Below are positions 34,655 through 43,765 of a stretch of DNA of 43,866 nucleotides, in pieces (within the stretch, counting starts at the first letter, position 1; every line of letters begins with the position of its first letter). Where the stretch lies: positions 1-43,866 of the forward strand of contig JABAAC010000191.1 of assembly GCA_014238965.1 (NCBI GenBank), given 5' to 3'. This DNA is from Phycisphaerales bacterium (GTDB taxonomy: Bacteria > Planctomycetota > Phycisphaerae > Phycisphaerales > SM1A02). The position numbers were made by a program, and so were the translations under genes. The notes beneath the pieces were generated by a model, which saw only the letters and a program-made list of their open reading frames with translations, had not been told where the DNA came from and made no database searches.

Positions 34655-35931
34655 TCATCGCGGCGACCACGCAGGACACAGACAACCAACACGGCTGCGA
34701 ACCCCGCCGCACCAATCCACGTGGACCACAACAGTTGCTCGCGAATGCCCGCCCAGTTGTCGGTGGCTCCTGCTGACACCGCCATAGTCAAAACAAACAG
34801 CGTCAGGCTGAACGCCAGTCGGCCTGCGAGACTTTGCATCGACAAATAGGTTGCTCGAATCGTGACGGGCACAGCACCGGTGACGGCGGCGTTGAGCGGC
34901 GGTGTCATAATCGCTCTTGGGCATGACCGCAACAACAGCACGCCAACGATAATCGGGCTGAGCACCCAAGCCATCAAACCAATGGTCACAGCTTGCAACG
35001 CTGTGGCGGCAAGGAGCACGCCCCAGAGGCCGATGCGATTGCGCAAGCGAATACTTCGTGCTCCGGCAAGCGATGCCAACCAGAAGGTCACCGCAACGTG
35101 CAGCCCTATAATTGCAGGCGTAGCCATCTGCTCAGACCAATCTGCATGCAACACACTTTTGATATACGGCTGGAAGTATTCATACGGAATGTGATTGAGC
35201 ACAAGCATCATCGCCACGTACACAAACAGCAGTAGCAAAATACCTTGGCGCCACTGCCCCACACAGGATGCAATCTGCCGTGGCAGTTGTGCCTTAGTCC
35301 GTGAGTCAGCGGTGTTGGGCTCTCGCATCCCCCAAACAACGATGAACATGAGCATGGCGACAATAAAGGACAGCAAGTAGGGCAAGCGAAGGTCAATCAT
35401 CGCAATGCCCCCACCGATCAAGGCCGCAAGCGATGCTCCTAGGAAGCGCCGCTTTGCGACACGGGCCTCACGGTCTGCAAACTCCTGTACAGCCCCGCCA
35501 GCTTCCAAACTGTCATGATGCAAGGCCGTGTCAGTGCCGCTACGAAATGCGATGCCCGCCGCACGAAGACCCTGGCCAATGGCGAACACAACAAAGAGTG
35601 CTGTCCGACCCGGCTCTGGACCACCGGCCATCGATATACCAACAATCGTCGGCCCTGCAAACAAAAGGAGGTGGCTCACCGCCATGAGTGATGCGCCCAC
35701 AAGCAACGTTGGCCGCCGCCCGATGCGATCGCCAATCCACCCGCTGGGCACTTCGACAAGCACAACACACAGGAAGTACAGCCCTTCCAAGACAAGCACG
35801 TCTGCAAGGGGCAACAAGGCTGCAAAGTAGATAAAGAAGACTGGCACCCAAAAGGACGCCTCGGCAAGCGACGCATACCGCTGATAGCGTTCGGCGGTGC
35901 GAAGGTGAGGATTCAACGGGCTAGTCTCCAT
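34609..35931 (-). CDS. Major facilitator superfamily transporter
   Basis: A 440-residue inner-membrane protein with 12 apparent helices. The loop between helices 2 and 3 reads PSGWIGDRIGRRPTLLVG, the hallmark MFS signature GxxxDRxGRR. The central loop after helix 6 (about residues 215-230) is hydrophilic, as usual. The substrate cannot be told. It is convergent with, and overlaps, the DUF167 gene by 46 nt. It lies 24 nt downstream of the TSP3/beta-helix gene on the same strand and may be read from it, but there is no functional link in sight. Confidence 0.9.
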   Translation of the reverse strand: METSPLNPHLRTAERYQRYASLAEASFWVPVFFIYFAALLPLADVLVLEGLYFLCVVLVEVPSGWIGDRIGRRPTLLVGASLMAVSHLLLFAGPTIVGISMAGGPEPGRTALFVVFAIGQGLRAAGIAFRSGTDTALHHDSLEAGGAVQEFADREARVAKRRFLGASLAALIGGGIAMIDLRLPYLLSFIVAMLMFIVVWGMREPNTADSRTKAQLPRQIASCVGQWRQGILLLLFVYVAMMLVLNHIPYEYFQPYIKSVLHADWSEQMATPAIIGLHVAVTFWLASLAGARSIRLRNRIGLWGVLLAATALQAVTIGLMAWVLSPIIVGVLLLRSCPRAIMTPPLNAAVTGAVPVTIRATYLSMQSLAGRLAFSLTLFVLTMAVSAGATDNWAGIREQLLWSTWIGAAGFAAVLVVCVLRGRRDDHTGSAASTEAKSTS

Positions 35932-35955
35932 GGAAGACCCGCTGCATTGCTCGGG

Positions 35956-37281
35956 TCAACTGTTGGGGCAAGCGCCCCAGTGTGACAGGATATAGATGAG
36001 GTCCCGAATATCCACGAGCCCGCTGTGATCAACGTCAGCTGGCCCTCCCTCGTTACCCATGAAATGCATCCAGATCACGACCTCATCTAAGTACACGTAC
36101 CCGGTGTCATCGATGTCCGCGAGGCATTCGCAAGCGTCCAGAATCTCGTTTCCGTCAAGGTCGTCTTCGTCGCCGTCAAGAATTTCACATGCATCGAGAA
36201 TCTCGTTTTCGTTGCAGTCGCCGCCTTCTTGAATATCACAACCATCGTGGATGCCATTGCCATCACAGTCTTCCCATTCGCTCTGGCATTCATCAGGCAT
36301 GCCGTCAAGATTGCAATCTTCGACAAGCCCATCAGCGATGTCACAAGCATCCGCAATGCCGTTGTCGTTGCAATCCTGATCCAGCCCGATCTCGAGTTCA
36401 TAGTCATCGGGAAGCCCATCGCCATCACAGTCTGGTTCGCACTCATCTGGAATAAAGTTGCCGTTAACGTCACTGGAATATCCGACAGCACACTCGTGCG
36501 CATCTGCAACACCGTTTCCATTGCAATCGCCCTCACACGAATCCCACAGTCCGTTGCTATCAATATCAGTCAGCGCACCTGTCTCACCATCGATGTCGTC
36601 ATCGATGCCGTTATTGTTGCAGTCGTTACACAACTCCCAGATGGTCGATGACCAATCCCATGTGACACTACTGCTCATGGCAATGGGCCCGTTGTCACAG
36701 GCTTGGCAACCAACCAACTCAACCGCAACACCCGATGTCCATATCGCACCAGCACTTGAACTGCCAGCATCATTGCCTGTGAACGTGCAATCGGTCAGTG
36801 CAAGCGAACCTCCATTGATACCAATGGCGCCCCCAACGTGAATCGCATGGTTGTTCCCAAAGTGGCAATTCACCACCGTCATGTTGTCATACCCTAGACT
36901 TAAGGCCCCACCAATAACTCCGGCTCCATGCCGCAGCGTGAATCCGTTGAGTTCCAAGTCACTCCAACTTCCCTCTGATACAGAAACACAACATCGTTCG
37001 CCACCACCATCAATGATGGTTACATCAGGACCGTCAGTCGAAACCAAGTGCACCCCGGATTGGATGATTTCAACGGCCACACCTGGTGCGGCAAACTCGT
37101 AATACACACCAGGCCCGACATGGATTTCTGCTGGAGCGCCATTGAGAAACTCAAGTGCAGCAGTAATCGTGGAAAAATGTCCGGAACCGTCTTGCTCTAC
37201 AGACACTTGCGCGTACTGCGCCTGTGCCATTGTCGTCATGCAACCAACGAGTAAAGCGGCTGCTGCTGTCAAATTCCGCAT
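35956..37281 (-). CDS. Secreted beta-helix protein with TSP3-like calcium repeats and dockerin-like tail
   Basis: A 441-residue surface or secreted protein. Signal peptide about 1-21. The N-terminal half has right-handed beta-helix features (GSGHFSTITAALEFLNGAPA, then GGALSLGYDNMTVVNCHFGNN and GGAIGINGGSLALTDCTFTG), as in pectate-lyase-like proteins. The second half is about ten DCNxNGxxDxC units (e.g. DCNDNGIADACDIADG, DCNLDGMPDECQ), rich in Asp and likely calcium-binding as in thrombospondin type 3. The end has two dockerin-like loops (DIDDTGYVYLDEVV and DVDHSGLVDIRDLI). The start at 37281 has CAGGAG 6 nt upstream. A catalytic role is not shown. Confidence 0.88.
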   Translation of the reverse strand: MRNLTAAAALLVGCMTTMAQAQYAQVSVEQDGSGHFSTITAALEFLNGAPAEIHVGPGVYYEFAAPGVAVEIIQSGVHLVSTDGPDVTIIDGGGERCCVSVSEGSWSDLELNGFTLRHGAGVIGGALSLGYDNMTVVNCHFGNNHAIHVGGAIGINGGSLALTDCTFTGNDAGSSSAGAIWTSGVAVELVGCQACDNGPIAMSSSVTWDWSSTIWELCNDCNNNGIDDDIDGETGALTDIDSNGLWDSCEGDCNGNGVADAHECAVGYSSDVNGNFIPDECEPDCDGDGLPDDYELEIGLDQDCNDNGIADACDIADGLVEDCNLDGMPDECQSEWEDCDGNGIHDGCDIQEGGDCNENEILDACEILDGDEDDLDGNEILDACECLADIDDTGYVYLDEVVIWMHFMGNEGGPADVDHSGLVDIRDLIYILSHWGACPNS

Positions 37282-37287
37282 CTGCAT

Positions 37288-37293
37288 CTCCTG
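37288..37293 (-). promoter_or_regulatory. Ribosome-binding site of the beta-helix/TSP3 gene
   Basis: CAGGAG on the minus strand, 6 nt before the ATG at 37281. It favours this start over the ATG at 37287, which would have no spacing. Confidence 0.6.
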
Positions 37294-37477
37294 AACAATC
37301 CCATTGGGGGCTGCTACGTCACGCAACATCTACATGATGGCAGCCTACCTCGCGACAAGCCCTTTATCGGCAAGAGAATGAACACTCTGCAACACTTCAC
37401 ACCGAGGCTACGCTTTGTAGGGCCTAAACGGGGCTAAATGCATTCTCGGACCCCCCAGTACCCCCGGGCAACTCTAT

Positions 37478-37993
37478 ATGACGCACCACATTCGACCCGC
37501 CACCGCCAACGACGTTGCCCAGTGCCTAGCCATCAGCAATGCCTCAGCCATAGATGGCCACGCTAATTTCGCGATCGAACCCGAGATGATCGACGCATGG
37601 CTTGAGGCCTTTGGCAGCGATACGCCACGATTTCCGTGGTTCGTATCCACTCATGGCACGAGCGTGTGTGGTTTCGCACGGGCAACACCCTGGCGAAGCC
37701 GCTGTGGCTATCAGCACGCTGCCGAAGTGTCGGTATACATCGACCCACTCTGGCAAGGACAAGGCCTCGCCCGAGCCCTCTACGACAAACTTCTGCCCGC
37801 CACACAGCGAGTTGGCCTCCATTGCATCGTCGCCGCCATTGCGTTACCCAACCCTTCGAGCATTGCTTTGCATGAGTCGTTTGGCTTTACGAAAGCCGCA
37901 GTGTTTCACGAAATTGGCCGAAAGTTCGATCAATGGTGGGATGTTGGTTACTGGGAGTTGATCGTGCGCGACGGGGCGTCAGGTTCAGGCTGA
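37478..37993 (+). CDS. GNAT family N-acetyltransferase (phosphinothricin acetyltransferase-like)
   Basis: A 171-residue enzyme that moves an acetyl group from acetyl-CoA to an amine. RPATANDVAQCLAISNAS is a standard GNAT opening; AEVSVYIDPLWQGQGLARALY contains the core strand and the acetyl-CoA pyrophosphate loop (Q/R-x-x-G-x-G/A pattern as QGQGLA); NPSSIALHESFGFTKAAVFHEIGRKFDQWWD matches the Pat/Bar and methionine-sulfoximine acetyltransferase subgroup. Whether the acceptor is phosphinothricin-like, methionine sulfone or something else is open. Its 3' end overlaps the convergent RND pump gene by 46 nt. Confidence 0.88.
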   Translation: MTHHIRPATANDVAQCLAISNASAIDGHANFAIEPEMIDAWLEAFGSDTPRFPWFVSTHGTSVCGFARATPWRSRCGYQHAAEVSVYIDPLWQGQGLARALYDKLLPATQRVGLHCIVAAIALPNPSSIALHESFGFTKAAVFHEIGRKFDQWWDVGYWELIVRDGASGSG

Positions 37994-40900
37994 AGCAACA
38001 TCTTTCTCCATCGATGCAGGTCATCGACCGCGATGTAGAGCGAGGGCACAATCAACAAGATCACGAACGTGGCAAAGAGAATGCCAAAGCCAATAGATAT
38101 GGCCATGGGCACCAAGAACTTCGCTTGAATACTCGTCTCAAAGATCATCGGCGACAACCCACAGAACGTTGTGATACTGGTCAAAAAGATTGGCCGGAAC
38201 CGACGCTTTCCTGCCAATAACATCGCTTCCAACGCGGTGCCATCTGGGTTGTTCAGCCGCCACCGATTTGCAGTGACGACCAGCACCAGCGAGTCATTAA
38301 CCACAACTCCCGACAGCGCCACCACACCGAACATCGTGATGATGTTCAGGTTGTAGCCCAGCAAGATGTGGCCGATCAACGCGCCAATAAAGCCAAAGGG
38401 AATAGCCGACATCACAATGAGCGGCTGCACATACGACTTGAATGGGATGGCCAGTAACGCAAAGATCACCAGCATGGCAAAGGTGTAGCCCGTTCCCAAA
38501 TCTTCAAACGTGTCCATTTGATCGCGTCGTTCCCCTTCAAAGGACCATGCAAGGCCCGGGAATTGCCTAGCGAGTTCCGAATCAAGCCTTGGGCCAAGGT
38601 CCGCAATCACATCGTTGGCGTTTGTGACAGTGTCATCAATGTCCCCCTCAACGGCGATGATTCGGCGACCGTTGATTCGAGTAATGCTCGTTTCAGCACG
38701 TCCACTTGTAATGTGCATGGCCTCCGACCATGGCAATTCAGCACCGCTGGGCGTTTGCAGCACAAGCGTATCCATGATGCCCAGCGATGAGCGTTCATCA
38801 CGGGGCAAACGCACCATGACTCGTATCTCATCTCGACCACGCTGTTGCCGAAGTACTTCTGCGCCGTAAATGGCGTCTCGGCCCTGGCGTGCAGCATCGA
38901 GCGCGGTCAGTCCTGCCGCTCGGCCCTCAGTTGTCAGGCTGAAATCCAGTTGAGGCTTGCCTGTAGCAACTCCCGAATCCACACCGCGCACGCCATCGTA
39001 ATCCTGCAGCATGTCTGCAACAGCGAGGGCTGCTGAGTCGAGTATCTCTAGGTTGCGATGCGTCAACCTGACTTCGAGGGGTTTTTCGGTGCCGCCAAAG
39101 TCATCTTTGAACGTCAGCGTCTCGACACCTGGCAGAGGGCCAGCTCTGTCTTGCCACATGTTGGTGATCTCCCCACTGGAGATGGTCTGCTTGGCCGGGT
39201 CGAATAAGGCCCACATGGAAATGAGTGACTCGTCAGTTTGCGACAGTCGAACTGGCCCAAATGGATTCAGGTTCGCCCCAATGACCGAAAACTGACCTAC
39301 AACAGCTTCTTCAATGCCCAGTTCGCCAACCGCCTCCTGGAATGAAGACTGCAAAGTCTCCAGCACCCGATCGGCCTCAGACCGAGGCGCATCCACCGGC
39401 AAGCGTGCGGCAACCATGATTGACCCTGAGTCAATTGATGGCATGAATGTGAATGGGATCCACCCACCTGCGACGTAGCCTATGGACACCATCAGCATTG
39501 CCGTGCCAGCGGCAATGGTCGAGTAACGATGACGAAAGCAAAGTTGAGAGACAGGACCGTAGGAGCGTTCAATAACCCACGCAAGTACACGTTGGCACAT
39601 CTGTGACGGCTTGGAGACTGTTCGCCAGAACACCGTGTCCGTACCTTCATGGGCAAGATGTGCAGGCAAAACAAGGAGCGACTCCACCAGCGAAACGACA
39701 AACACGCTAATCGTGATCGCTGGAATCTGCATGAACAACTTGCCCTCCCCACCAGGCACAAAGAACATTGGCGCAAAGGCCACAATGTTTGTCGCCACAG
39801 CGAAAAACACGGGCATGGCTATTTCCTTTGCCCCCTCGATGGCCGCATCAATTAACGGCACACCGGCCTGCCGACGTTCGTGAATGTTCTCACCCACCAT
39901 GATTGCGTCATCGACAATGATGCCCAGCGTCACAATGAACGCAAACAACGAGATCATGTTGATCGTTGCGCCCGTGAGCGGAATAAACAGGAATGAGCCA
40001 AGGATCGAAATGGGAATGCCAAGCATGACCCAAAAGGCCAGCCGAGGTTCGAGGAACAAACCCAACATGAGCAGCACCAACGCTAAGCCCACAAAAGCAT
40101 TGCGCATGAGCAGATCAATGCGCTCCCTGTAAATCACTGAGTCGTCATTCCAAACGTCCAGCTCGATGCCCGGCGGCAGTGCACTGCGTTTGGCCGCCAC
40201 GAAATCGCGAACTGCATTAGAAACCCCAATGGGCGTTTCGTGCCCAATGCGGAAGATCTCGATGCTCATTGCGGGCCAGCCGTCGTAGAACGCCGCAAGA
40301 TCTTGTTCTGCAAACTCTTCGCGAATCGACGCAATCATGCCCAGCGTGACACGCGTGCCATCGCTTCGAGTAATGATCGGAATGTCGTCGAATTCAGGAG
40401 CAAAGTCGCGCCGATCGTTTGTTCGCACAAGGACTCGACCGCCATCAGCGCGAATCTCACCCGCAGGCAAATCGATGGATGCAGCGCGAACGGCTTGAGC
40501 AATATCACCCAACGTCAAGCGCAGCGATCGAAGCGTCTCCGATGGAACCTCAATTGAGATCTCCAGCGGTCTTGCATAATTCAATGTGGCATACGTAATG
40601 CCCCCTGCCTGCATCGCCTCTTCGCGGATCGACTGGGCAACGTCTCGTAACGTTCTCTCGTTGGCGTCTCCGTAGACCAGCAACGACAGCACACGATTTC
40701 GAGCAACGAAAATCTGAACTCTTGGCCGCTCCATATCTTCGGGAAACGACGTAATGCGATCGACTGCGGTTTTGACGTCCTGCAACGCCTTGCCTGTATC
40801 CACACCCCGCACAAGTTCGATTGAGACGGTGCCACCACCTTCGCTTGCCGAAGATGACACACGTCGAACTCCATCAAGGCTCTCAACCGCGCCTTCAATG

Positions 40901-41127
40901 GCGAGCATCACGCCTTGTTCGACTTCCTCGGGGCCTGCGCCGGGATAGACCGCGCTGACAAAAACCATGTCTACGGAAAACTCCGGAAACACCTCTTGCT
41001 TAAGTCGGCCTGCCATGAGCAGGCCACCGACAACAAAGACCAGCATCAGCAAATTCGCCGCAATTGGATTGCGGCACATCCAGCCGATCAGGCCGTCTCG
41101 TTGAGAAGGCAGGCGAGGGTTGGTCAT
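37948..41127 (-). CDS. RND efflux pump, inner-membrane permease (AcrB/HAE-type)
   Basis: A 1059-residue proton-driven pump that expels drugs or other amphiphiles as part of a tripartite complex. Family features: N-terminal helix with RNPIAANLLMLVFVVGG, two large periplasmic loops, the relay motif GIIVDDAIMVGENIHERR in helix 4 (two Asp), and the second repeat beginning near residue 550 with a late GVVALSGVVVNDSLVLV motif. Length and layout fit AcrB-like proteins, in a subgroup often annotated as efflux RND permease of uncharacterised substrate. Its start overlaps the adaptor stop by 4 nt (ATGA). Confidence 0.95.
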   Translation of the reverse strand: MTNPRLPSQRDGLIGWMCRNPIAANLLMLVFVVGGLLMAGRLKQEVFPEFSVDMVFVSAVYPGAGPEEVEQGVMLAIEGAVESLDGVRRVSSSASEGGGTVSIELVRGVDTGKALQDVKTAVDRITSFPEDMERPRVQIFVARNRVLSLLVYGDANERTLRDVAQSIREEAMQAGGITYATLNYARPLEISIEVPSETLRSLRLTLGDIAQAVRAASIDLPAGEIRADGGRVLVRTNDRRDFAPEFDDIPIITRSDGTRVTLGMIASIREEFAEQDLAAFYDGWPAMSIEIFRIGHETPIGVSNAVRDFVAAKRSALPPGIELDVWNDDSVIYRERIDLLMRNAFVGLALVLLMLGLFLEPRLAFWVMLGIPISILGSFLFIPLTGATINMISLFAFIVTLGIIVDDAIMVGENIHERRQAGVPLIDAAIEGAKEIAMPVFFAVATNIVAFAPMFFVPGGEGKLFMQIPAITISVFVVSLVESLLVLPAHLAHEGTDTVFWRTVSKPSQMCQRVLAWVIERSYGPVSQLCFRHRYSTIAAGTAMLMVSIGYVAGGWIPFTFMPSIDSGSIMVAARLPVDAPRSEADRVLETLQSSFQEAVGELGIEEAVVGQFSVIGANLNPFGPVRLSQTDESLISMWALFDPAKQTISSGEITNMWQDRAGPLPGVETLTFKDDFGGTEKPLEVRLTHRNLEILDSAALAVADMLQDYDGVRGVDSGVATGKPQLDFSLTTEGRAAGLTALDAARQGRDAIYGAEVLRQQRGRDEIRVMVRLPRDERSSLGIMDTLVLQTPSGAELPWSEAMHITSGRAETSITRINGRRIIAVEGDIDDTVTNANDVIADLGPRLDSELARQFPGLAWSFEGERRDQMDTFEDLGTGYTFAMLVIFALLAIPFKSYVQPLIVMSAIPFGFIGALIGHILLGYNLNIITMFGVVALSGVVVNDSLVLVVTANRWRLNNPDGTALEAMLLAGKRRFRPIFLTSITTFCGLSPMIFETSIQAKFLVPMAISIGFGILFATFVILLIVPSLYIAVDDLHRWRKMLLQPEPDAPSRTINSQ

Positions 41128-42329
41128 GAAGAGCTCGAATCCATGAGCAACAAGCCATTGACAGGCGTCACAATAGAACTGGTGATGATGGCCTCACCAG
41201 GCGCAAGTTCGAGATCAACAATGACGGTGTCAATGGATTCACCTACGACTGTGGCGGGACGAATGACAAGGCGACTGTCTACGCCGCGGATCCACAACTC
41301 ATCGCCTTCGCGAAGCACGCCCCGGGGCAATTCATACACATCTCTGCGTGTGGGGCCTTCGAGGGCGGCGTGTACAAAGCCACCCAACAGCAACGGCACT
41401 GGTTGTGACGCTGATTGACCCAGTGGATCCTCGATGCGGAGCAACACGCGAGCCTGTCTTCCCGCAGCATCGACCGAGCCCATCAGCCGTGCAATGGTGG
41501 CTTGATAGGTCCCCTTGGTACCCCCGGCAAGCCGAATCTCCACGATGGCACTTCCTCCACCGATGCCATGTTCATCGGGCAACTCCACACGTGCTAAGTC
41601 GTCCATTGGCACGCCCACCTCAACCCACCATGCATCGATACCCACCAGCGTGGCGATCACTGAAGATGGAGAGACCATAGACCCCTTCACACCTGTACGA
41701 GATCGCACCATGGCCTTGAAAGGAGCAATAATTGATGTACGTTCTAACGCAAGTTCAGCTTGCTCTACTTTGCTGCGCGCAGATTCAACCATGGCCTGAC
41801 GTTCTCGCAAGTGCGGCGCCCGCAGCGCAAGCGTGGATGACTGTGCCTCCAAATCGAGATCGCCTGCGATATCGCCCAGCAACTCCCAATCGCGTTGAGC
41901 AATTCGCCCCCGCCCGCGCTCGACTTCAAGATTCACCTCGGCAGTTGCTAATGCTGATCGAGCCTGCTGCAAAGCCAATTCGAAGTCGCGAGATTGAATT
42001 TGAGCGATCACCGTGCCTTGCGCCAATACCGAACCCGGCGACAGCGAGGCGGAAATATCCACGATCTGTCCTGCGACTTGTGGCTGCAATGCAAGCACTC
42101 GCTCAGGCTTTACTTCACCCCATGCCTCCACATCTAGACGAACATCGGTCTGCACAGGATTGATGGTTCGGACCATCGTTGCGACTTCCTCACGCTCAAC
42201 TCGTGGCGGCGTTGGCCTCGCACTGAACAAGGCCACTCCGGCGACAAGTCCAAGTACAAGAAACCCAATCGGGATCAACACTTGGATCAGGGACATCATT
42301 GCCCGCGCAACTCGTGTAAGACGATTCAC
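41124..42329 (-). CDS. RND efflux periplasmic adaptor (membrane fusion protein)
   Basis: A 401-residue membrane-anchored adaptor that links the pump and the outer-membrane factor. The N-terminal helix (LIQVLIPIGFLVLGLVAGVALF) anchors it; the barrel-sandwich/lipoyl half-motif ALQPQVAGQIVDISASLSPG is followed by a helical hairpin (about 125-210), then the second lipoyl half (SIIAPFKAMVRSRTGVKGSM). A GTG start at 42329 is preferred: it has AAAGGAGG 7 nt upstream, and the GTGA overlaps the stop of the outer-membrane factor gene. The open frame goes on to 42392, which would overlap that gene by 67 nt and is not needed. Confidence 0.9.
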   Translation of the reverse strand: MNRLTRVARAMMSLIQVLIPIGFLVLGLVAGVALFSARPTPPRVEREEVATMVRTINPVQTDVRLDVEAWGEVKPERVLALQPQVAGQIVDISASLSPGSVLAQGTVIAQIQSRDFELALQQARSALATAEVNLEVERGRGRIAQRDWELLGDIAGDLDLEAQSSTLALRAPHLRERQAMVESARSKVEQAELALERTSIIAPFKAMVRSRTGVKGSMVSPSSVIATLVGIDAWWVEVGVPMDDLARVELPDEHGIGGGSAIVEIRLAGGTKGTYQATIARLMGSVDAAGRQARVLLRIEDPLGQSASQPVPLLLGGFVHAALEGPTRRDVYELPRGVLREGDELWIRGVDSRLVIRPATVVGESIDTVIVDLELAPGEAIITSSIVTPVNGLLLMDSSSS

Positions 42330-43765
42330 AGCGATGCCTCCTTTGTCTCCTGGTCGCCAGCCATGACCGGCGGCTCCAGTGCATCCATCCACCGCCCACC
42401 AAGTGCGAGATACAGGCTTGCTCTATACACAAGCAACTGACGACGAGCTTCAACATCCTGGCGCTGCAAGGCTTGCAGCGTCTGAATGGCGGTGATCACA
42501 TCGAGGTACTCAGCCACGCCCTCGGTGTACTGCAAGTGCGCTTCGGCCAACTGACTCCGAGCAATGTCCGTTTGCAGGCGAATCTCACCAAGTAACTCCT
42601 GCTGCCAGAATTCCTGCTCCACCGCATCTGCTACTTCGCGTGTTGCTGTCAGAAACGTGTCAGCAAATGCGGCGAGTCGTTCTTCCACGATGGCTTCTTG
42701 TCGCACCACTTCCAAACCGCGACGGTCTGCATCGAACAACGGCTGGAACAACGATCCACCGATAGACGCACTGTTGGCAAGAATTGGCCCGCCCCACTGT
42801 CCGTAGTGCAAGTCAGCGTCGAGCGTAAAGCGGATGGCTGGCAACATGGCAGCAATTGCCGCCGCTGTGGAGTGGTCGGCTGAAGCAAGCAGTTGCTGCC
42901 GTGATCGCAAGTCCGGACGGCGGAGCAGCAAGTCCGCCGGTGTCCCAAGATTTGGAAAGACGGGTAAGCCCGGCAGCGATGCTTCGACCTCTGATGGGGG
43001 CAAGTTCTGTGGCGTGCGCCCTAGCAATGTGGCCAAGGCATTCCACGCTGTGCTAAAACGCGATTCGACCGCTGGCACTCGCGCACGCACCGCTTCAAGC
43101 TGTTGTCGCTGCTGCAACACCTGCAGTGCAGTGCCAAGCCCGTTGGCATAGCGATACTCCACGCTCTCAAGCAATACCTCGCTAACGCGAACTTGTTGCC
43201 TAAGCACACTAAGCAGTTCCGACTGAGCACGAATCGTGAACCATGTGTCTGATACCTGGCCAGTCAATGCCAACGCTGTTGCGTCCACGTCGGCTCGCGA
43301 TGCCTCAGCGATCAATACAGAAGCCTGAGCGGTGTTGTGAATACGTCGCCAAATGTCAACTTCCCATGACAAGCCCAATCCAACAACGACGTTTGTGTCG
43401 TAATTCGTACCAGCAACGGCCAAGGTGCCATCGCGGTTGTAGTGCACCATGGTTCGGCGAGCCTGTGTCGTGCGCAAGTTGACTTGGGGGAGTAACGGTG
43501 CTGCCACGACGCCTGCTTGTGCCGCAGCTTGCGCCATGCGCGCCCAAGACTGTCGAAGCGATTGATTGTGATCCAATGCCTGCCGAACAAGGTCATTCAA
43601 TTGCCGGTCGCCGAACGCCGTCCACCAGCGATAGACCTCGGCAGTTCCAGTTAACGGCCCGTCCCATTGATCCGGCACATGCACGTCGGGTGTGAGGGGC
43701 GTCTGCACGTCGTACAACGAGCAGCCCGTAAGTGCAAAGACAAGTACACACAATAGCAACCGCAT
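42326..43765 (-). CDS. Outer-membrane efflux lipoprotein (NodT/OprM-type TolC family)
   Basis: A 479-residue outer-membrane channel for the RND system. It starts MRLLLCVLVFALTGC with lipobox LTGC (Cys15). The two TolC-type repeats are seen: WWTAFGDRQLNDLVRQALDHN and, in the second half, LLRRPDLRSRQQLLASADHS, with VEYRYANGLGTALQVLQQRQQ and LAEAHLQYTEGVAEYLDVI as the typical coiled-coil pieces. It starts with ATG at 43765, whose A is shared with the TGA stop of the upstream partial gene. It is the first of three genes (channel, adaptor, pump); channel-first order differs from the adaptor-pump-channel order of many RND operons. Confidence 0.92.
   Translation of the reverse strand: MRLLLCVLVFALTGCSLYDVQTPLTPDVHVPDQWDGPLTGTAEVYRWWTAFGDRQLNDLVRQALDHNQSLRQSWARMAQAAAQAGVVAAPLLPQVNLRTTQARRTMVHYNRDGTLAVAGTNYDTNVVVGLGLSWEVDIWRRIHNTAQASVLIAEASRADVDATALALTGQVSDTWFTIRAQSELLSVLRQQVRVSEVLLESVEYRYANGLGTALQVLQQRQQLEAVRARVPAVESRFSTAWNALATLLGRTPQNLPPSEVEASLPGLPVFPNLGTPADLLLRRPDLRSRQQLLASADHSTAAAIAAMLPAIRFTLDADLHYGQWGGPILANSASIGGSLFQPLFDADRRGLEVVRQEAIVEERLAAFADTFLTATREVADAVEQEFWQQELLGEIRLQTDIARSQLAEAHLQYTEGVAEYLDVITAIQTLQALQRQDVEARRQLLVYRASLYLALGGRWMDALEPPVMAGDQETKEASL
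42337..42344 (-). promoter_or_regulatory. Strong ribosome-binding site of the RND adaptor, inside the upstream gene
   Basis: AAAGGAGG on the minus strand, 7 nt before a GTG at 42329. It lies in the last codons of the outer-membrane factor gene and settles the GTG start. Confidence 0.75.

Noticed and set aside
36100-36660. Regularly spaced similar short sequences that could suggest a CRISPR or satellite array
   Set aside because: They are the coding DNA of the TSP3-like protein repeats. Unit length and sequence vary and the reading frame is open throughout.
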